Positions 24,411 through 37,411 are shown, counted from the first letter of the stretch. The stretch is DNA of 64,000 nucleotides from CAVRGQ01 sp963720785 (GCA_963720785.1 CAVRGQ010000004.1:992001-1056000); one strand, 5' to 3'. Notes: a model not told the origin generated them from the letters alone. Made by a program: numbers and translations.

Positions 24411-25865
24411 ATGGCGAAGTACCGGCCCCTCAGCGCAGTCGTCCTCGCCGCCGGTGAGGGCACGCGCATGAAGTCGTCGCTGCCGAAGGTGCTGCACCCG
24501 ATGTGCGGGCGCCCGATGCTGCTGCACGTGCTCGCCGCGCTCGCCGAACTGCCCCTCGACAAGATCGTGGTGGTGGTCGGCCACGGCGCCGACACGGTGA
24601 TGGCGGCCACCAAGGCCGGGTACCGGGGCGACGTGAAGGTCGAGTTCGTCGAGCAGCGCACCCGTCGCGGCACCGGCGACGCCACCAGCGTGGCGCTCAC
24701 CGCGTTCGCCGAGGAGCTCGACGCGGAGGACGACATCATCGTCGTCACCGGCGACGCGCCGCTGCTGCGCGCCGAGACCCTCGCCCACCTCGCACGCGAG
24801 CACCGCATCGTCGAGGCCGCCGCGTCGCTGCTCACCGCGCGCATGCCCGACCCCACCGGGTACGGGCGCATCGTGCGCGACAAGCACGGCGGGATCGCGC
24901 ACATCGTGGAGCAGGCCGACGCCACCCCCGACGAGCTGCTCATCGACGAGGTGAACCCGTCGATCTACTGCTTCCGCCGTTCGTTGCTCGCGCCCGCGCT
25001 GCGCCGGCTCAGCCCCGAGAACGCGCAGGGCGAGTACTACCTCACCGACGTCGTGTCGGTGCTGCGCGACGCGGGTCACCCGGTGCTCGGCATCGAGGCG
25101 CCCGACGCGATGGAGACGGTCGGTGTGAACGACCGCGCGCAACTCGCCGAAGCCGAGGCCGAGCTGCGCGCCCGCATCAACCTGCACTGGATGCGCGAGG
25201 GCGTGTCGATCACCGACCCCGCGGGCACCTACGTGGATGCCGACGTCGAGCTCGAGCCCGACGTCACGCTGCTGCCGGGCACGTTGCTGCAGGGTCGCAC
25301 CGTCGTGCGCGCCCACGCGGTGATCGGGCCGCACTCGCAGCTCGTCGACACCGTCGTGGGGGAGCGCGCGGTCGTGCGCCAGACCGTCGCCCGCGAGGCC
25401 GAGATCGGCGACGACGCGACCGTCGGCCCGTTCGTGTCGCTGCGGCCGGGCACCGTGCTCGCGACGGGCGCGCACGTCGGCACGTTCGTCGAGACGAAGA
25501 ACGCGCAGATCGGCGAGGGCGCCAAGGTGCCGCACCTCGCCTACGTCGGCGACGCCGAGATCGGCGCGGGCGCCAACATCGGCGCCGGCACCATCACCGC
25601 CAACTACGACGGCAAGCACAAGCACCGCACGAAGGTCGGCGAGGGCGCGCGCACCGGGTCGAACTCCGTGCTGGTCGCGCCGGTCGAGCTCGGCGCGGGC
25701 GCCTACACCGGCGCCGGGGCCGTCGTCACCAAGGACGTGCCGCCCGGCGCGCTCGCCAAGGGCGTGCCCGCCCAGATCGACGAAGGCTGGGCTGCGAGGC
25801 GCGACGCCTCCACGCGCGAGGATGAGGGTTCCGGGGGCGAGGACCGTACGGCGGGAGGGAACTGA
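24411..25865 (+). CDS. glmU: Bifunctional UDP-GlcNAc pyrophosphorylase / glucosamine-1-phosphate acetyltransferase
   Basis: A 484-residue two-domain enzyme that makes UDP-GlcNAc for peptidoglycan. The N-terminal uridyltransferase has VVLAAGEGTRMKSSLPKVLH, EQRTRRGTGDATSVALTAF and VTGDAPLLRAETL. The C-terminal left-handed beta-helix has hexapeptide repeats (about residues 265-455) with LRPGTVLATGAHVGTFVETK and AYVGDAEIGAGANIGAGTIT, ending in the acetyl-CoA site. It is separated from prs by a single base, so the two are coupled; this order is shared with M. tuberculosis. Confidence 0.94.
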   Translation: MAKYRPLSAVVLAAGEGTRMKSSLPKVLHPMCGRPMLLHVLAALAELPLDKIVVVVGHGADTVMAATKAGYRGDVKVEFVEQRTRRGTGDATSVALTAFAEELDAEDDIIVVTGDAPLLRAETLAHLAREHRIVEAAASLLTARMPDPTGYGRIVRDKHGGIAHIVEQADATPDELLIDEVNPSIYCFRRSLLAPALRRLSPENAQGEYYLTDVVSVLRDAGHPVLGIEAPDAMETVGVNDRAQLAEAEAELRARINLHWMREGVSITDPAGTYVDADVELEPDVTLLPGTLLQGRTVVRAHAVIGPHSQLVDTVVGERAVVRQTVAREAEIGDDATVGPFVSLRPGTVLATGAHVGTFVETKNAQIGEGAKVPHLAYVGDAEIGAGANIGAGTITANYDGKHKHRTKVGEGARTGSNSVLVAPVELGAGAYTGAGAVVTKDVPPGALAKGVPAQIDEGWAARRDASTREDEGSGGEDRTAGGN

Positions 25866-25866
25866 C

Positions 25867-26850
25867 ATGGAGCTGGTGCCGCGCAAGAAGCTCATGCTCT
25901 TCGCGGGGCAGGGCAACGACGAACTTTCCACCGAGATCGCCGAATGCCTGCGAGTCCCGCTCGGCGACGTGAAGCTGTCCACGTTCGCGAGCGGTGAGCT
26001 CTATGCCCGCTACGGCGAGAGCATCCGCGGTGCGGACGTGTTCATCATGCAGAGCCACTGCGAGCCGATCAACGACCGCATCATGCAGCAGCTGCTGATG
26101 ATCGACGCCGCCAAGCGCGCGTCGGCCCGTCGCATCACCGCCGTCGCCCCGTTCTTCGGGTACGCCCGCCAGGACCGCAAGGCCGAGGGCCGCGAGCCGA
26201 TCTCCGCCCGCCTGCTCGCCGACATGCTCACCGTGGCCGGCGCCGACCGGCTCGTCACCGTCGACCTCCACACCGGCCAGATCCAGGGCTTCTTCGACTG
26301 CCCGGTCGACCACCTCACCGCGGTGCCCGTGCTCGCCAACGAGCTCGCCGCCGAGCTCATCGGCGACGTCGCCGTGGTCTCGCCCGACGCGGGTGGCCTC
26401 AAGCTCGCCCGGCGCTTCGCCAACTGCCTCAGCGAGCGGGGCGTGGAGTCGGAACTGGCGTTCATCGACAAGCGCCGCCCCAAGGGCACCCACAACGTGG
26501 CCGAGGCCACCGACGTGGTCGGCAACGTGGCCGGGGCGGTCTGCGTCCTGGTCGACGACATGATCGACACCGCCGGCACCATCGTCTCCGCCGCCAACCT
26601 GCTGATGGAGCGGGGGGCCGCCGAGGTGTGGGTGTGCGCCACCCACGGCGTGCTCTCGGGGCCGGCCGTCGACCGCCTCAAGAACGCCCCGATCCGCCAG
26701 GTCGTGGTGTCCAACACCCTCCCGATCCCGCCCGAGAAGCACTTCGACACCCTCCGGGTGCTCTCGATCGCCCCCACCATCGCCGAGGCCATCGACGCCG
26801 TCTTCGAGGACACCTCGGTCAGCGAGATCTTCCGAGGGGACAACCTGTAG
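25867..26850 (+). CDS. prs: Ribose-phosphate pyrophosphokinase (PRPP synthetase)
   Basis: A 327-residue class I PRPP synthase that makes PRPP from ribose 5-phosphate and ATP for nucleotides, His and Trp. Motifs: MLFAGQGNDELSTEIAECL, FASGELYARYGESIRGADVF, the catalytic flexible loop YARQDRKAEGREPISARLLA, VDLHTGQIQGFFD and the PRPP signature CVLVDDMIDTAGTIVSAANL. The ATG at 25867 has GGGAGGGA upstream, which is better than the in-frame GTG at 25822 inside glmU. It starts one base after glmU. Confidence 0.94.
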   Translation: MELVPRKKLMLFAGQGNDELSTEIAECLRVPLGDVKLSTFASGELYARYGESIRGADVFIMQSHCEPINDRIMQQLLMIDAAKRASARRITAVAPFFGYARQDRKAEGREPISARLLADMLTVAGADRLVTVDLHTGQIQGFFDCPVDHLTAVPVLANELAAELIGDVAVVSPDAGGLKLARRFANCLSERGVESELAFIDKRRPKGTHNVAEATDVVGNVAGAVCVLVDDMIDTAGTIVSAANLLMERGAAEVWVCATHGVLSGPAVDRLKNAPIRQVVVSNTLPIPPEKHFDTLRVLSIAPTIAEAIDAVFEDTSVSEIFRGDNL

Positions 26851-26938
26851 CAAGGCCTCCCGGGGGCGGTTTGGTGAATGGCCCCTCCAGCGACAAGAAT
26901 GACGGGCTCCCAGTTCGCCTGAAAGGCCCCGTCGCGCC

Positions 26939-27592
26939 ATGTCTGACATCACTCTCGCCTCCGAGCCGCGCACCGAGTTCGGCTCCGGCCCCAGCGGCCG
27001 TCTCCGCAAGGCCGGGAAGGTTCCCGCCGTCGTCTACGGCCTCGGCACCGACGCGGTCGCCATCACGGTCCCGGCCCGCGAGCTCTCCCACGCCCTGAGC
27101 GGTGAGTCCGGCGCCAACGCGCTGATCACCCTCGACGTCGACGGCGACAGCGTGCTCACGCTGGCGCGTCAGATCCACCGTCACCCCACCCGTGGTGAGT
27201 ACGTCCACGTCGACTTCGTGCGCATCAGCCGCGACGTCTCCGTGAGCGCCGACATCCCGGTGAACCTCAACGGCGAGCCGAAGGGCGTCCGCGACGGCGG
27301 CCTCCTCGAGCAGCTGATGTTCAACCTCACGATCGAAGCGAAGCCGGGCAACATCCCGGTGTCGATCGAGTTCGACATCACGCACCTCGAGATCAACGAC
27401 CAGATCCTCGTGGGCGGCCTGCCGCTCCCCGAGGGCGTCACCACGCCGGCCGACGAGGCGCAGGTCGTCGCGCAGGTCACCCAGCGTCGCGTCGCTGTCG
27501 AACGCGACGAGGGCGGCGAGGGTGGCGAGGGCGAAGAGGGTGGCGAAGGCGCCCCCGCCGCGGCGGCCGATGCCGAGGGCGACGGCGAGTAA
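26939..27592 (+). CDS. rplY: 50S ribosomal protein bL25 (CTC form)
   Basis: A 217-residue long-form L25/CTC protein that binds 5S rRNA. The L25 domain covers residues about 5-93 (FGSGPSGRLRKAGKVPAVVY, HPTRGEYVHVDFVRI), then the CTC beta domain (PVNLNGEPKGVRDGGLLEQL to VGGLPLPEGVTTPADEAQVV). A Glu/Gly-rich acidic tail starts at about 190 (DEGGEGGEGEEGGEGAP), common in actinobacterial homologues. GAAAGG precedes the ATG. It sits 3 bp upstream of pth. Confidence 0.93.
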   Translation: MSDITLASEPRTEFGSGPSGRLRKAGKVPAVVYGLGTDAVAITVPARELSHALSGESGANALITLDVDGDSVLTLARQIHRHPTRGEYVHVDFVRISRDVSVSADIPVNLNGEPKGVRDGGLLEQLMFNLTIEAKPGNIPVSIEFDITHLEINDQILVGGLPLPEGVTTPADEAQVVAQVTQRRVAVERDEGGEGGEGEEGGEGAPAAAADAEGDGE

Positions 27593-27595
27593 CCG

Positions 27596-28201
27596 GTGCT
27601 GCGGCGCCGGGGCGACCTCGGGCCGCGCAAGGGAACTGCGGCCGATCTGCTCGTCGTGGGGTTGGGAAACCCCGGCGACGAGTACGCGCACACGCGCCAC
27701 AACGTCGGCGCCGACACCGTCGAGCTGCTCGCGAAGCGCCACGGCGGCGCCCTGAAGAAGGGCAAGGAGCGCGCACGGGCCGACCACGTGCGCATCGGCG
27801 GCAAGCTCGTGGCGCTGGCCGTGCCCCTCACCTACATGAACGACTCCGGCGCGGCCGTGGTCGCGCTCGCCCGTCGCTACGGCGTGGCGCCCGAGCAGGT
27901 CGTCATCGTGCACGACGAGCTCGACCTCCCCGTGGCCGCCCTCAAGCTCAAGCAGGGCGGTGGCCTCGCCGGTCACAATGGCCTCAAGTCGGTGAAGAAC
28001 CACCTGCACTCCGACGCGTTCCTGCGGGTGCGCATCGGGGTAGGGAAGCCGGTGTCGAAGGAGCACGGGGTCGACCACGTGCTGAAGAAGTTCTCGAAGC
28101 GGGAGCGCACCGAGATCGACGTCACCATCGAGCAGGCGGCCGACGCGGTCGAGCTGATCGTCACCGACGGCATCGACACCGCGATGAACCGTTACAACTG
28201 A
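27596..28201 (+). CDS. pth: Peptidyl-tRNA hydrolase
   Basis: A 201-residue Pth1 esterase that recycles peptidyl-tRNA dropped by ribosomes. Motifs: LLVVGLGNPGDEYAHTRHNV (Asn-Pro-Gly and catalytic His in RHNVG), VPLTYMNDSGAAVVALARRY, VVIVHDELDLPVAALKLKQG and GGLAGHNGLKSVKNHL. The GTG start gives an N-terminal basic extension of about 20 residues before the first strand. It sits between rplY and mfd with gaps of 3 bp and 1 bp, so it belongs to one transcript. Confidence 0.93.
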   Translation: MLRRRGDLGPRKGTAADLLVVGLGNPGDEYAHTRHNVGADTVELLAKRHGGALKKGKERARADHVRIGGKLVALAVPLTYMNDSGAAVVALARRYGVAPEQVVIVHDELDLPVAALKLKQGGGLAGHNGLKSVKNHLHSDAFLRVRIGVGKPVSKEHGVDHVLKKFSKRERTEIDVTIEQAADAVELIVTDGIDTAMNRYN

Positions 28202-28202
28202 C

Positions 28203-31656
<3,454 letters not shown>

Positions 31657-31660
<4 letters not shown>

Positions 31661-32238
31661 ACCGACGTCTGCCGCTCATCCTCGTCGCCGGTGTGCTCGT
31701 GCTCTGCCTGGTCGGCGTGATCCTCGCCGGCATCAGTGCGGGCAGCGGGTTCGGCGCCGTCGCGTACACCGTCGGCGACACCACGGTGTCGCAGCAGACG
31801 GTCAACAACGACCTGAAGGCGCTCGCCGAGAACAACAAGTTCGCGATCACCGCGCTGGCACCGAAGTTCCGTACCACCGACGGCGCGGTCGACTCCTCCG
31901 GTGCCGCCGACTGGCTGACCATCGAGATCTACCGCCAGGTCGGCACCGACGCGCTCGCGAAGCGGAACGAGAAGATCACCGCCGGCGACCGCAAGACGGC
32001 GCTCGCGAACGTCGTCAGTCAGGCCGGACCCTCGTTCGGGACCCAGTTGCGCAAGCTGCCGGCCGGTCTGCAGCGCCGGCTGCTCGACGTGCTCGCGTTG
32101 CAGTCGCGGGTGAAGACGACCGCGTTCAAGGGTGTGCACATCTCCGTCGACCCGAAGTACGGCTTCTGGAACGCGAAGACCTACGCGGTGTGCCCGCCCA
32201 CCGGCTGCCCGAAGGCGTCCGCCACCACTGGCGGCTGA
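31657..32238 (+). CDS. SurA N-terminal-like secreted or membrane-anchored chaperone domain
   Basis: A 193-residue protein with an N-terminal hydrophobic helix (LPLILVAGVLVLCLVGVILA) followed by an extracytoplasmic domain: VAYTVGDTTVSQQTVNNDLK is the start of the SurA_N fold, with helices to about residue 150 and a tail containing VCPPTGCPKASATTGG. No PPIase domain is present. The ATG overlaps the mfd stop by 4 bases, and mazG follows 5 bp after; SurA-like genes are found at this place in several actinobacteria. The Cys in the helix does not fit a lipobox. A TAACGT box at 31641-31646 may add an internal promoter. Confidence 0.75.
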
Positions 32239-32242
32239 TCCC

Positions 32243-33715
32243 GTGAGCGGTTCCGGGCGCGTCACGATCGTGGGGCTCGGGCCGGCGGGGCTCGACCATC
32301 TCTTGCCTGCGGCACGCGCCGCGTTCGAGGCGGGTTCGCCGCGCTTCGTGCGCACCGCGCGTCATCCCGCGTGTGACGAGCTCGCCGCCGCGGGCATCGC
32401 CTTCGAGTCGTTCGACGCGCACTACGACGCCGCGGCGGATCTCGACGCCAACTACCGCGGCATCGTCGCCGAGTTGATCGACCTCGCGGCCGAGCACGGC
32501 GACGTCGTGTACGGCGTGCCGGGCAACCCGTCGGTCGCCGAACGCACGGTCACGTTGCTGCACGAGGCGGCGGCGCGTGGTGAGGTGTCGGTGCGCGTGT
32601 TCCCCGGGTTGTCGTTCGCCGATCTCGCGTGGGCGCGTCTGGGAGTCGACCCGATGGACGGCGAGGCGCGCGTCGTCGACGGCCGCGCCATCGAGGAGGC
32701 CGAGCTCGCCGGCCCGTTGCTGATCGCCCAGTGCGACAACGACTTCGTGGTGTCCGACGTGAAGCTCGCGCTGCTCGAACACCTCGACGCCGCGACCCCG
32801 GTCACCGTGCTGCAGCGACTCGGTCTCCCCGACGAACACGTCGCCGCCGTCGTGCTCGAGGATCTCGACCGCGGCGCATTCGTGCCCGATCATCTCACGT
32901 CGTTGTTCGTCGACGCGGGCGCCGCCGGCGCGGCGCGCGAACTGGTGAACCTGTTCCAGCTCGCCCGCAGGTTGCGCGGCCCGGGCGGGTGCCCGTGGGA
33001 TGCGGAGCAGACCCATCATTCGCTCACCCGCTACCTGCTCGAGGAGTCGTACGAAGTCGTGGAGGCGCTCGAGGCGCTCCCGGCCGACGGCCCGGTGTCG
33101 CCCGAGCTGTACGCCGCGGTGGAGGACGAGCTCGGCGACCTGCTGTTCCAGGTGGTGTTCCACGCAGTGATCGCCCAGGAGTCGGGCGCGTTCGGCATGG
33201 CCGAGATCGCGCGCGGCATCCACGACAAGTTGGTGCGCCGTCACCCGCACGTGTTCGGCGACGTCGTCGCCGACGAGTCGAGCGACGTGCTGCGCAACTG
33301 GGAGCAGATCAAGAAGGACGAGAAGGGCACCACGTCACTGGTCGAGGGCATCACGCCCGGCCTGCCGTCGCTGCTCTACACGCACAAGCTGTTCCGCAAG
33401 GCCGACACCGTCAACGTCGGCCCCGGCGGCACCGACGCCGCGCTCGACCGCATCGACACCGCGGTCGCGGCGATGCGCGCCTCCTCCGACGGGCCGGATG
33501 CCGACATCGAGGCCGCCCTCGCTGAGGTGCTCGTCGGCGCGGTGATCGTGGCCCGCGAGGGCGGGGTCGACGCCGAGTCCGCCCTGCGTGCCTGGGCCGC
33601 CGACTACCGCGACCGCTTCCGTGCGATGGAGCGCCTCGCCGAGGCCGACGGCATCGACCTCGCCACCGCTGACGAGCCCACCGTCCGCGCCCTCTGGGAC
33701 GCCGCCACCCCCTGA
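32243..33715 (+). CDS. mazG: Tetrapyrrole-methylase-like / MazG nucleotide pyrophosphohydrolase fusion
   Basis: A 490-residue protein. The N-terminal half is a SAM-dependent methylase-like domain (VTIVGLGPAGLDHLLPAARA, VVYGVPGNPSVAERTVTLL). The C-terminal half is MazG: LARRLRGPGGCPWDAEQTHH, YLLEESYEVVEALEAL (EExxE), DELGDLLFQVVFHAVIAQ and the second signature HDKLVRRHPHVFGDV. The same two-domain build is known in B. subtilis YabN. MazG removes aberrant or mutagenic NTPs; the role of the methylase-like part is unclear. The GTG start lies 5 bp after the SurA-like gene. Confidence 0.9.
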   Translation: MSGSGRVTIVGLGPAGLDHLLPAARAAFEAGSPRFVRTARHPACDELAAAGIAFESFDAHYDAAADLDANYRGIVAELIDLAAEHGDVVYGVPGNPSVAERTVTLLHEAAARGEVSVRVFPGLSFADLAWARLGVDPMDGEARVVDGRAIEEAELAGPLLIAQCDNDFVVSDVKLALLEHLDAATPVTVLQRLGLPDEHVAAVVLEDLDRGAFVPDHLTSLFVDAGAAGAARELVNLFQLARRLRGPGGCPWDAEQTHHSLTRYLLEESYEVVEALEALPADGPVSPELYAAVEDELGDLLFQVVFHAVIAQESGAFGMAEIARGIHDKLVRRHPHVFGDVVADESSDVLRNWEQIKKDEKGTTSLVEGITPGLPSLLYTHKLFRKADTVNVGPGGTDAALDRIDTAVAAMRASSDGPDADIEAALAEVLVGAVIVAREGGVDAESALRAWAADYRDRFRAMERLAEADGIDLATADEPTVRALWDAATP

Positions 33716-33724
33716 GCGCCCCAC

Positions 33725-33773
33725 GAACCGGCGTCAATCCATGCCCACTATGGGCAGGAATTGACGCCGGTTC
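33725..33773. repeat. Palindromic repeat element, copy 1
   Basis: Outer arms GAACCGGCGTCAA and TTGACGCCGGTTC (13 bp, perfect) enclose an inner hairpin TGCCCACTATGGGCA. It lies between the convergent mazG and pirin genes. A near-identical copy lies 6 kb away at 39721-39769. It could act as a bidirectional terminator or be a REP-like mobile palindrome. Confidence 0.8.
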
Positions 33774-33787
33774 GGAAGAAGAGCGGG

Positions 33788-34753
33788 TCAGGGGGTGGGG
33801 ACGGTGCCCATCTTGCCGGCGTTGAAGTCGTCGATGGCCTGGAGGATCTCTGCCTTCGTGTTCATCAGGAACGGGCCGTAGTGCGCGATGGGTTCGCGGA
33901 TGGGCAGGCCACCGAGCAGCAGTACGTCGAAGTCGTCGTCGTCGCCCGTGGCTCCTGCCTTCCCCGATACTTCGGCGGCGCGCACGGTGAGCGAGTCGCC
34001 GGGGCCGAACACCGCGAGCTCGTGGGCGACGACCGGTCGGGCCTCGGCGCCCGCGTACCCGCGCCCGCTCAGCACGTAGGCCATCGCGTTGAACGCGGGG
34101 TTCCACGGCACGGTGAGCTGCGCGCCGGGCGACAACGTGACGTGCGCGTACGTGATCGGCGTGTGGGTGTCGCCGGGGCCGCGGTGGCCGCCGAGCTCAC
34201 CCGCGATGAGCCGCACGAGCGCGCCGCCGTCGGGTGAGGTGAGCAACGTGAGGTGGTCGCCGGAGAGCGGCTGGTAGCGCGGCGGCGTGAACTTGAGGTG
34301 CGACGGCAGGTTGACCCACAGCTGCACACCGTGGGACCGGCCGCCCGACGCGAGCACGCGCTCGGTCGGCACCTCGTCGTGGAGGATGCCGCTGCCCGCG
34401 GTCATCCACTGCGTGTCGCCCTCGCCGATCACGCCGCCCCCGCCGTGGGAGTCGTGGTGCGCGATCTCGCCGTCGATCACGTAGGTGACGGTCTCGAAGC
34501 CGCGGTGCGGGTGCCAGGGCGCGCCGACCGCCTCGTAGGGCGCGTACTCCACCGGCCCGAGCTGGTCGAGCAGGAAGAACGGGTCGGACACCGTCGCGTC
34601 GACCGCGCCGGGGAAGGGGCGCCACACCTCGAAGCCGGCGCCCTCGATCGCGTGGTGCGCGGCGTACACCCCGCTGACGGGGCGCGGCGGGGCGTCGGCC
34701 GCGACGTCGATACGGGGGAGGACGAGCGGGTTGTCGACGGTCACTGCGGGCAT
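33788..34753 (-). CDS. Pirin family protein
   Basis: A 321-residue bicupin. The N-terminal cupin has the pirin signature (PYEAVGAPWHPHRGFETVTY, IDGEIAHHDSHGGGGVIGEG, MTAGSGILHDEVPTE) with the His/His/His/Glu metal set. The C-terminal cupin has VTLSPGAQLTVPWNPAFNAM and AYVLSGRGYAG. Bacterial pirins show quercetinase activity or regulate metabolism; no specific role is readable. A strong SD (AAGGAGG) precedes the ATG. It is convergent to mazG and follows the P450 gene on the other side, in an insertion that separates mazG from eno. Confidence 0.9.
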   Translation of the reverse strand: MPAVTVDNPLVLPRIDVAADAPPRPVSGVYAAHHAIEGAGFEVWRPFPGAVDATVSDPFFLLDQLGPVEYAPYEAVGAPWHPHRGFETVTYVIDGEIAHHDSHGGGGVIGEGDTQWMTAGSGILHDEVPTERVLASGGRSHGVQLWVNLPSHLKFTPPRYQPLSGDHLTLLTSPDGGALVRLIAGELGGHRGPGDTHTPITYAHVTLSPGAQLTVPWNPAFNAMAYVLSGRGYAGAEARPVVAHELAVFGPGDSLTVRAAEVSGKAGATGDDDDFDVLLLGGLPIREPIAHYGPFLMNTKAEILQAIDDFNAGKMGTVPTP

Positions 34754-34810
34754 CGGGGGCCTCCTTGGGTCACCGGTCGAGAACCTTCTTGCGGGCGCAA
34801 GTATTCCACC

Positions 34811-36067
34811 TCAGGCCAGGGCCACCGGCAACGAGTCCAACCCTCGCAGCACCATACGGCCGTTCCACGCGGGCTCGTCAGTGGCGAGCTCCGTGCGGGG
34901 GAAGCGGGCGACGAGCGTACCGAGGGCGACGCGCCCCTCGAGCCGGGCGAGCGCGGCCCCGAGACAGTGGTGGATGCCGGAGCCGAAACTCAGGTGCTGC
35001 GCCGCGCCGACCCGGCCCAGGTCGAGACGGGCCGCGGTGTCGCCCCACTTCGCCGGGTCACGGTTGGCCGAGGCGAGGCCGGTCAGCACGAACATGCCCG
35101 CGTCGATCGCGTGGCCGCCCAGCTTCACCGGCGATGTCGTGACGCGCCGCGAGAACTGCACCGGAGGGTCGAAGCGCAGCAACTCCTCGACCGCGTTGGT
35201 GGTGAGCGACGGATCCGCGGCCCAGCGCTCGAACTGGTCGCGGTGGCGCAGCAGCGCGAGCGTGCCGTTGCCGATCAGGTTGACGGTCGTCTCGTGCCCG
35301 GCGACGTACAGCAGGATCACCTGGTCGAGCAGCTCCTGGGGTGACAGCGTGTCTCCGTCGCGCTCGGCGGCGATGAGGGCACTGAGCAGGTCGTCGGCCG
35401 GGTTGGCCCGCTTCCACTCGATCGCGTCGAGCACGTGCTCGTTCATCGCGTCGGACGCGGCGAGGATCTCGTCCATGTGCTGGAACGCCAGCACCGGCTC
35501 GAGCCCGAGGGTCAGCGTGTGCGCGAGGTCACGCAGCGTCACGCGGTCCTGCCCGTCGGGCATCCCCAGCATCTCGGAGATCACCATGAACGGGAGCGGG
35601 AAGGCGAAGTCGCGGATCAGGTCGACGAGCTCGCCGTCGAGGGTGATGGCGACGGCGGCGGCGAGCAGCCCGTCGACCAGGTCCTGCACCCGCCCGGTGA
35701 GCCCCTCGATCATCTTCGGGGTGAACACCTGCTGCACCAGACCCCGCAGGCGGGTGTGGTCGGGCGGATCGAGGTTGAGCATCTGGCGGGTGCCCCGCTC
35801 GGCCCGCTCGTCGCCCAGGATCTGGCGCCGGGTCTCCACCCGCACGTTGGCGCCCCGCACAGCGTCGTCGGCCACGCTCAGGCGGGGATCCCGCAGGAGG
35901 CTGACGGCGTCGTCGTAGCGGAACACGGCCCAGGGCCCGAACGCCAACTGCTGGACCGGGCTGTCGGCCACCAGCGAGGCGTACTGAGGGTACGGATTCG
36001 CGGTGAAACCCGGCTCGAAGGGGTTGAAAGGCCTAGGCTCACTGGTCACATCAGCCACACCAGTCAC
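34811..36067 (-). CDS. Cytochrome P450
   Basis: A 418-residue soluble bacterial P450. I-helix oxygen motif VAGHETTVNLIGNG, ExxR in VEELLRFDPP, the PERF-like region and the heme loop LSFGSGIHHCLGAALARLEG with the Cys thiolate. RTRQMLNLDPPDHTRLRGLV is the C-helix segment that contacts the heme propionates. No ferredoxin or reductase gene is nearby, so redox partners must come from elsewhere. The substrate is unknown. It is divergent from eno (54 bp between starts). Confidence 0.92.
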   Translation of the reverse strand: MTGVADVTSEPRPFNPFEPGFTANPYPQYASLVADSPVQQLAFGPWAVFRYDDAVSLLRDPRLSVADDAVRGANVRVETRRQILGDERAERGTRQMLNLDPPDHTRLRGLVQQVFTPKMIEGLTGRVQDLVDGLLAAAVAITLDGELVDLIRDFAFPLPFMVISEMLGMPDGQDRVTLRDLAHTLTLGLEPVLAFQHMDEILAASDAMNEHVLDAIEWKRANPADDLLSALIAAERDGDTLSPQELLDQVILLYVAGHETTVNLIGNGTLALLRHRDQFERWAADPSLTTNAVEELLRFDPPVQFSRRVTTSPVKLGGHAIDAGMFVLTGLASANRDPAKWGDTAARLDLGRVGAAQHLSFGSGIHHCLGAALARLEGRVALGTLVARFPRTELATDEPAWNGRMVLRGLDSLPVALA

Positions 36068-36121
36068 CGCCGTTCAACGGGGATCGGCCTCCCGACTCGT
36101 GGGCGAAGGGATGCGAGCGAG

Positions 36122-37411
36122 ATGAGCACGATCGTCGAGGTCGTGGGCCGGGAGGTCCTCGACAGCCGTGGCAACCCTACCGTCGAGGTCGACGTGGAAC
36201 TCCTCTCCGGAGCCCGCGGCCGGGCGATCGTGCCGAGCGGCGCGAGCACCGGCGCCCACGAGGCCCACGAGCTGCGTGACGGTGGCGACCGCTACGGCGG
36301 CAAGGGCGTGCGCAACGCGGTGGAGCACGTCAACACCGAGATCGCCGACGCGGTCGTCGGGCTCGACGCCTCCGACCAGCGCCTCCTCGACGACGAGCTG
36401 ATCACCCTCGACGGCACCGACGGCAAGTCGCGGCTCGGCGCCAACGCGATCCTCGGCGTGTCGCTCGCCGCGGCGAAGGCCTCGGCGGAGGATGCGGGTC
36501 TCCCGCTGTACCGCTACGTCGGCGGTGCCAACGCGCACGCGTTGCCCGTGCCGTTCATGAACGTGCTCAACGGTGGCGCGCACGCCGACAGCAATGTCGA
36601 CATCCAGGAGTTCATGCTCGCGCCCGTCGGCGCGGCGAGCTTCTCGGAGGCGCTGCGCTGGGGCGTCGAGACCTACCACGCACTCAAGGCGCTGTTGAAG
36701 AGCCGCGGCCTCGCCACCGCGCTCGGCGACGAAGGCGGCTTCGCGCCCAACCTCCCGTCGAACGAGGAGGCGCTCACGCTGCTCCTGGCGGCGATCGAGT
36801 CGGCGGGGTACAGGCCCGGCGAGGAGATCGCGCTGGCGGTCGACGTCGCCAGCAACGAGATGTTCCGCGACGGTCGCTATGTGCTCGAGGGTGAGGGCGT
36901 CAGCTTCACGCCCGCCGAGTGGGTCGACCGCCTCGCCGAGCTCGCGGCCACCTACCCGATCGTGTCGATCGAGGACGCCATGTCCGAGGACGACTGGGAC
37001 GGCTGGAAGGCGCTCACCGATCGCCTCGGCGCCCGGGTGCAGCTCGTGGGTGACGACCTCTTCGTCACCAACGGCAGCCGCCTCGAGCAGGGCATCGAGC
37101 GCGGCGTCGCCAACTCGATCCTGGTGAAGGTGAACCAGATCGGAACGCTCACCGAGACGCTCGACACGATGCTGCTCGCCGGTCGCAACGGCTACACCGC
37201 GATGATGTCGCACCGCTCCGGCGAGACCGAGGACGCGACCATCGCGGATCTCGCCGTCGCCACCAACTGCGGCCAGATCAAGACGGGCGCTCCGGCGCGC
37301 TCCGACCGGGTTGCGAAGTACAACCAGCTCCTGCGCATCGAGGAGGAGCTCGGCCCCATCGCCGCGTACCCCGGTCGTGCGGCCCTGCCCCCGGGCGTCG
37401 CGCGTGGCTGA
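36122..37411 (+). CDS. eno: Enolase
   Basis: A 429-residue enolase that converts 2-phosphoglycerate to PEP. Motifs: VVGREVLDSRGNPTVEVDVE, VPSGASTGAHEAHELRDG, DGTDGKSRLGANAILGVSLA, PFMNVLNGGAHADSNVDIQE, GDEGGFAPNLPSNEEAL, SIEDAMSEDDWDGWKALTDR, VGDDLFVTN, ILVKVNQIGTLTET and AMMSHRSGETEDATIADLAV (catalytic Lys and Lys/Ser/Arg sites). The ATG at 36122 is the normal enolase start; the open frame before it is antisense to the P450. It overlaps divIC by 8 bp. Confidence 0.95.
   Translation: MSTIVEVVGREVLDSRGNPTVEVDVELLSGARGRAIVPSGASTGAHEAHELRDGGDRYGGKGVRNAVEHVNTEIADAVVGLDASDQRLLDDELITLDGTDGKSRLGANAILGVSLAAAKASAEDAGLPLYRYVGGANAHALPVPFMNVLNGGAHADSNVDIQEFMLAPVGAASFSEALRWGVETYHALKALLKSRGLATALGDEGGFAPNLPSNEEALTLLLAAIESAGYRPGEEIALAVDVASNEMFRDGRYVLEGEGVSFTPAEWVDRLAELAATYPIVSIEDAMSEDDWDGWKALTDRLGARVQLVGDDLFVTNGSRLEQGIERGVANSILVKVNQIGTLTETLDTMLLAGRNGYTAMMSHRSGETEDATIADLAVATNCGQIKTGAPARSDRVAKYNQLLRIEEELGPIAAYPGRAALPPGVARG

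Noticed and set aside
26881..26938. Autoregulatory leader before rplY
   Set aside because: The 88-bp gap after prs shows an SD (GAAAGG) but no clear conserved structure that I can support.
35435..36121. N-terminal extension of enolase
   Set aside because: The in-frame open region upstream of 36122 is antisense to the P450, and enolase starts at MSTIVEVVGREVLDSRGN.
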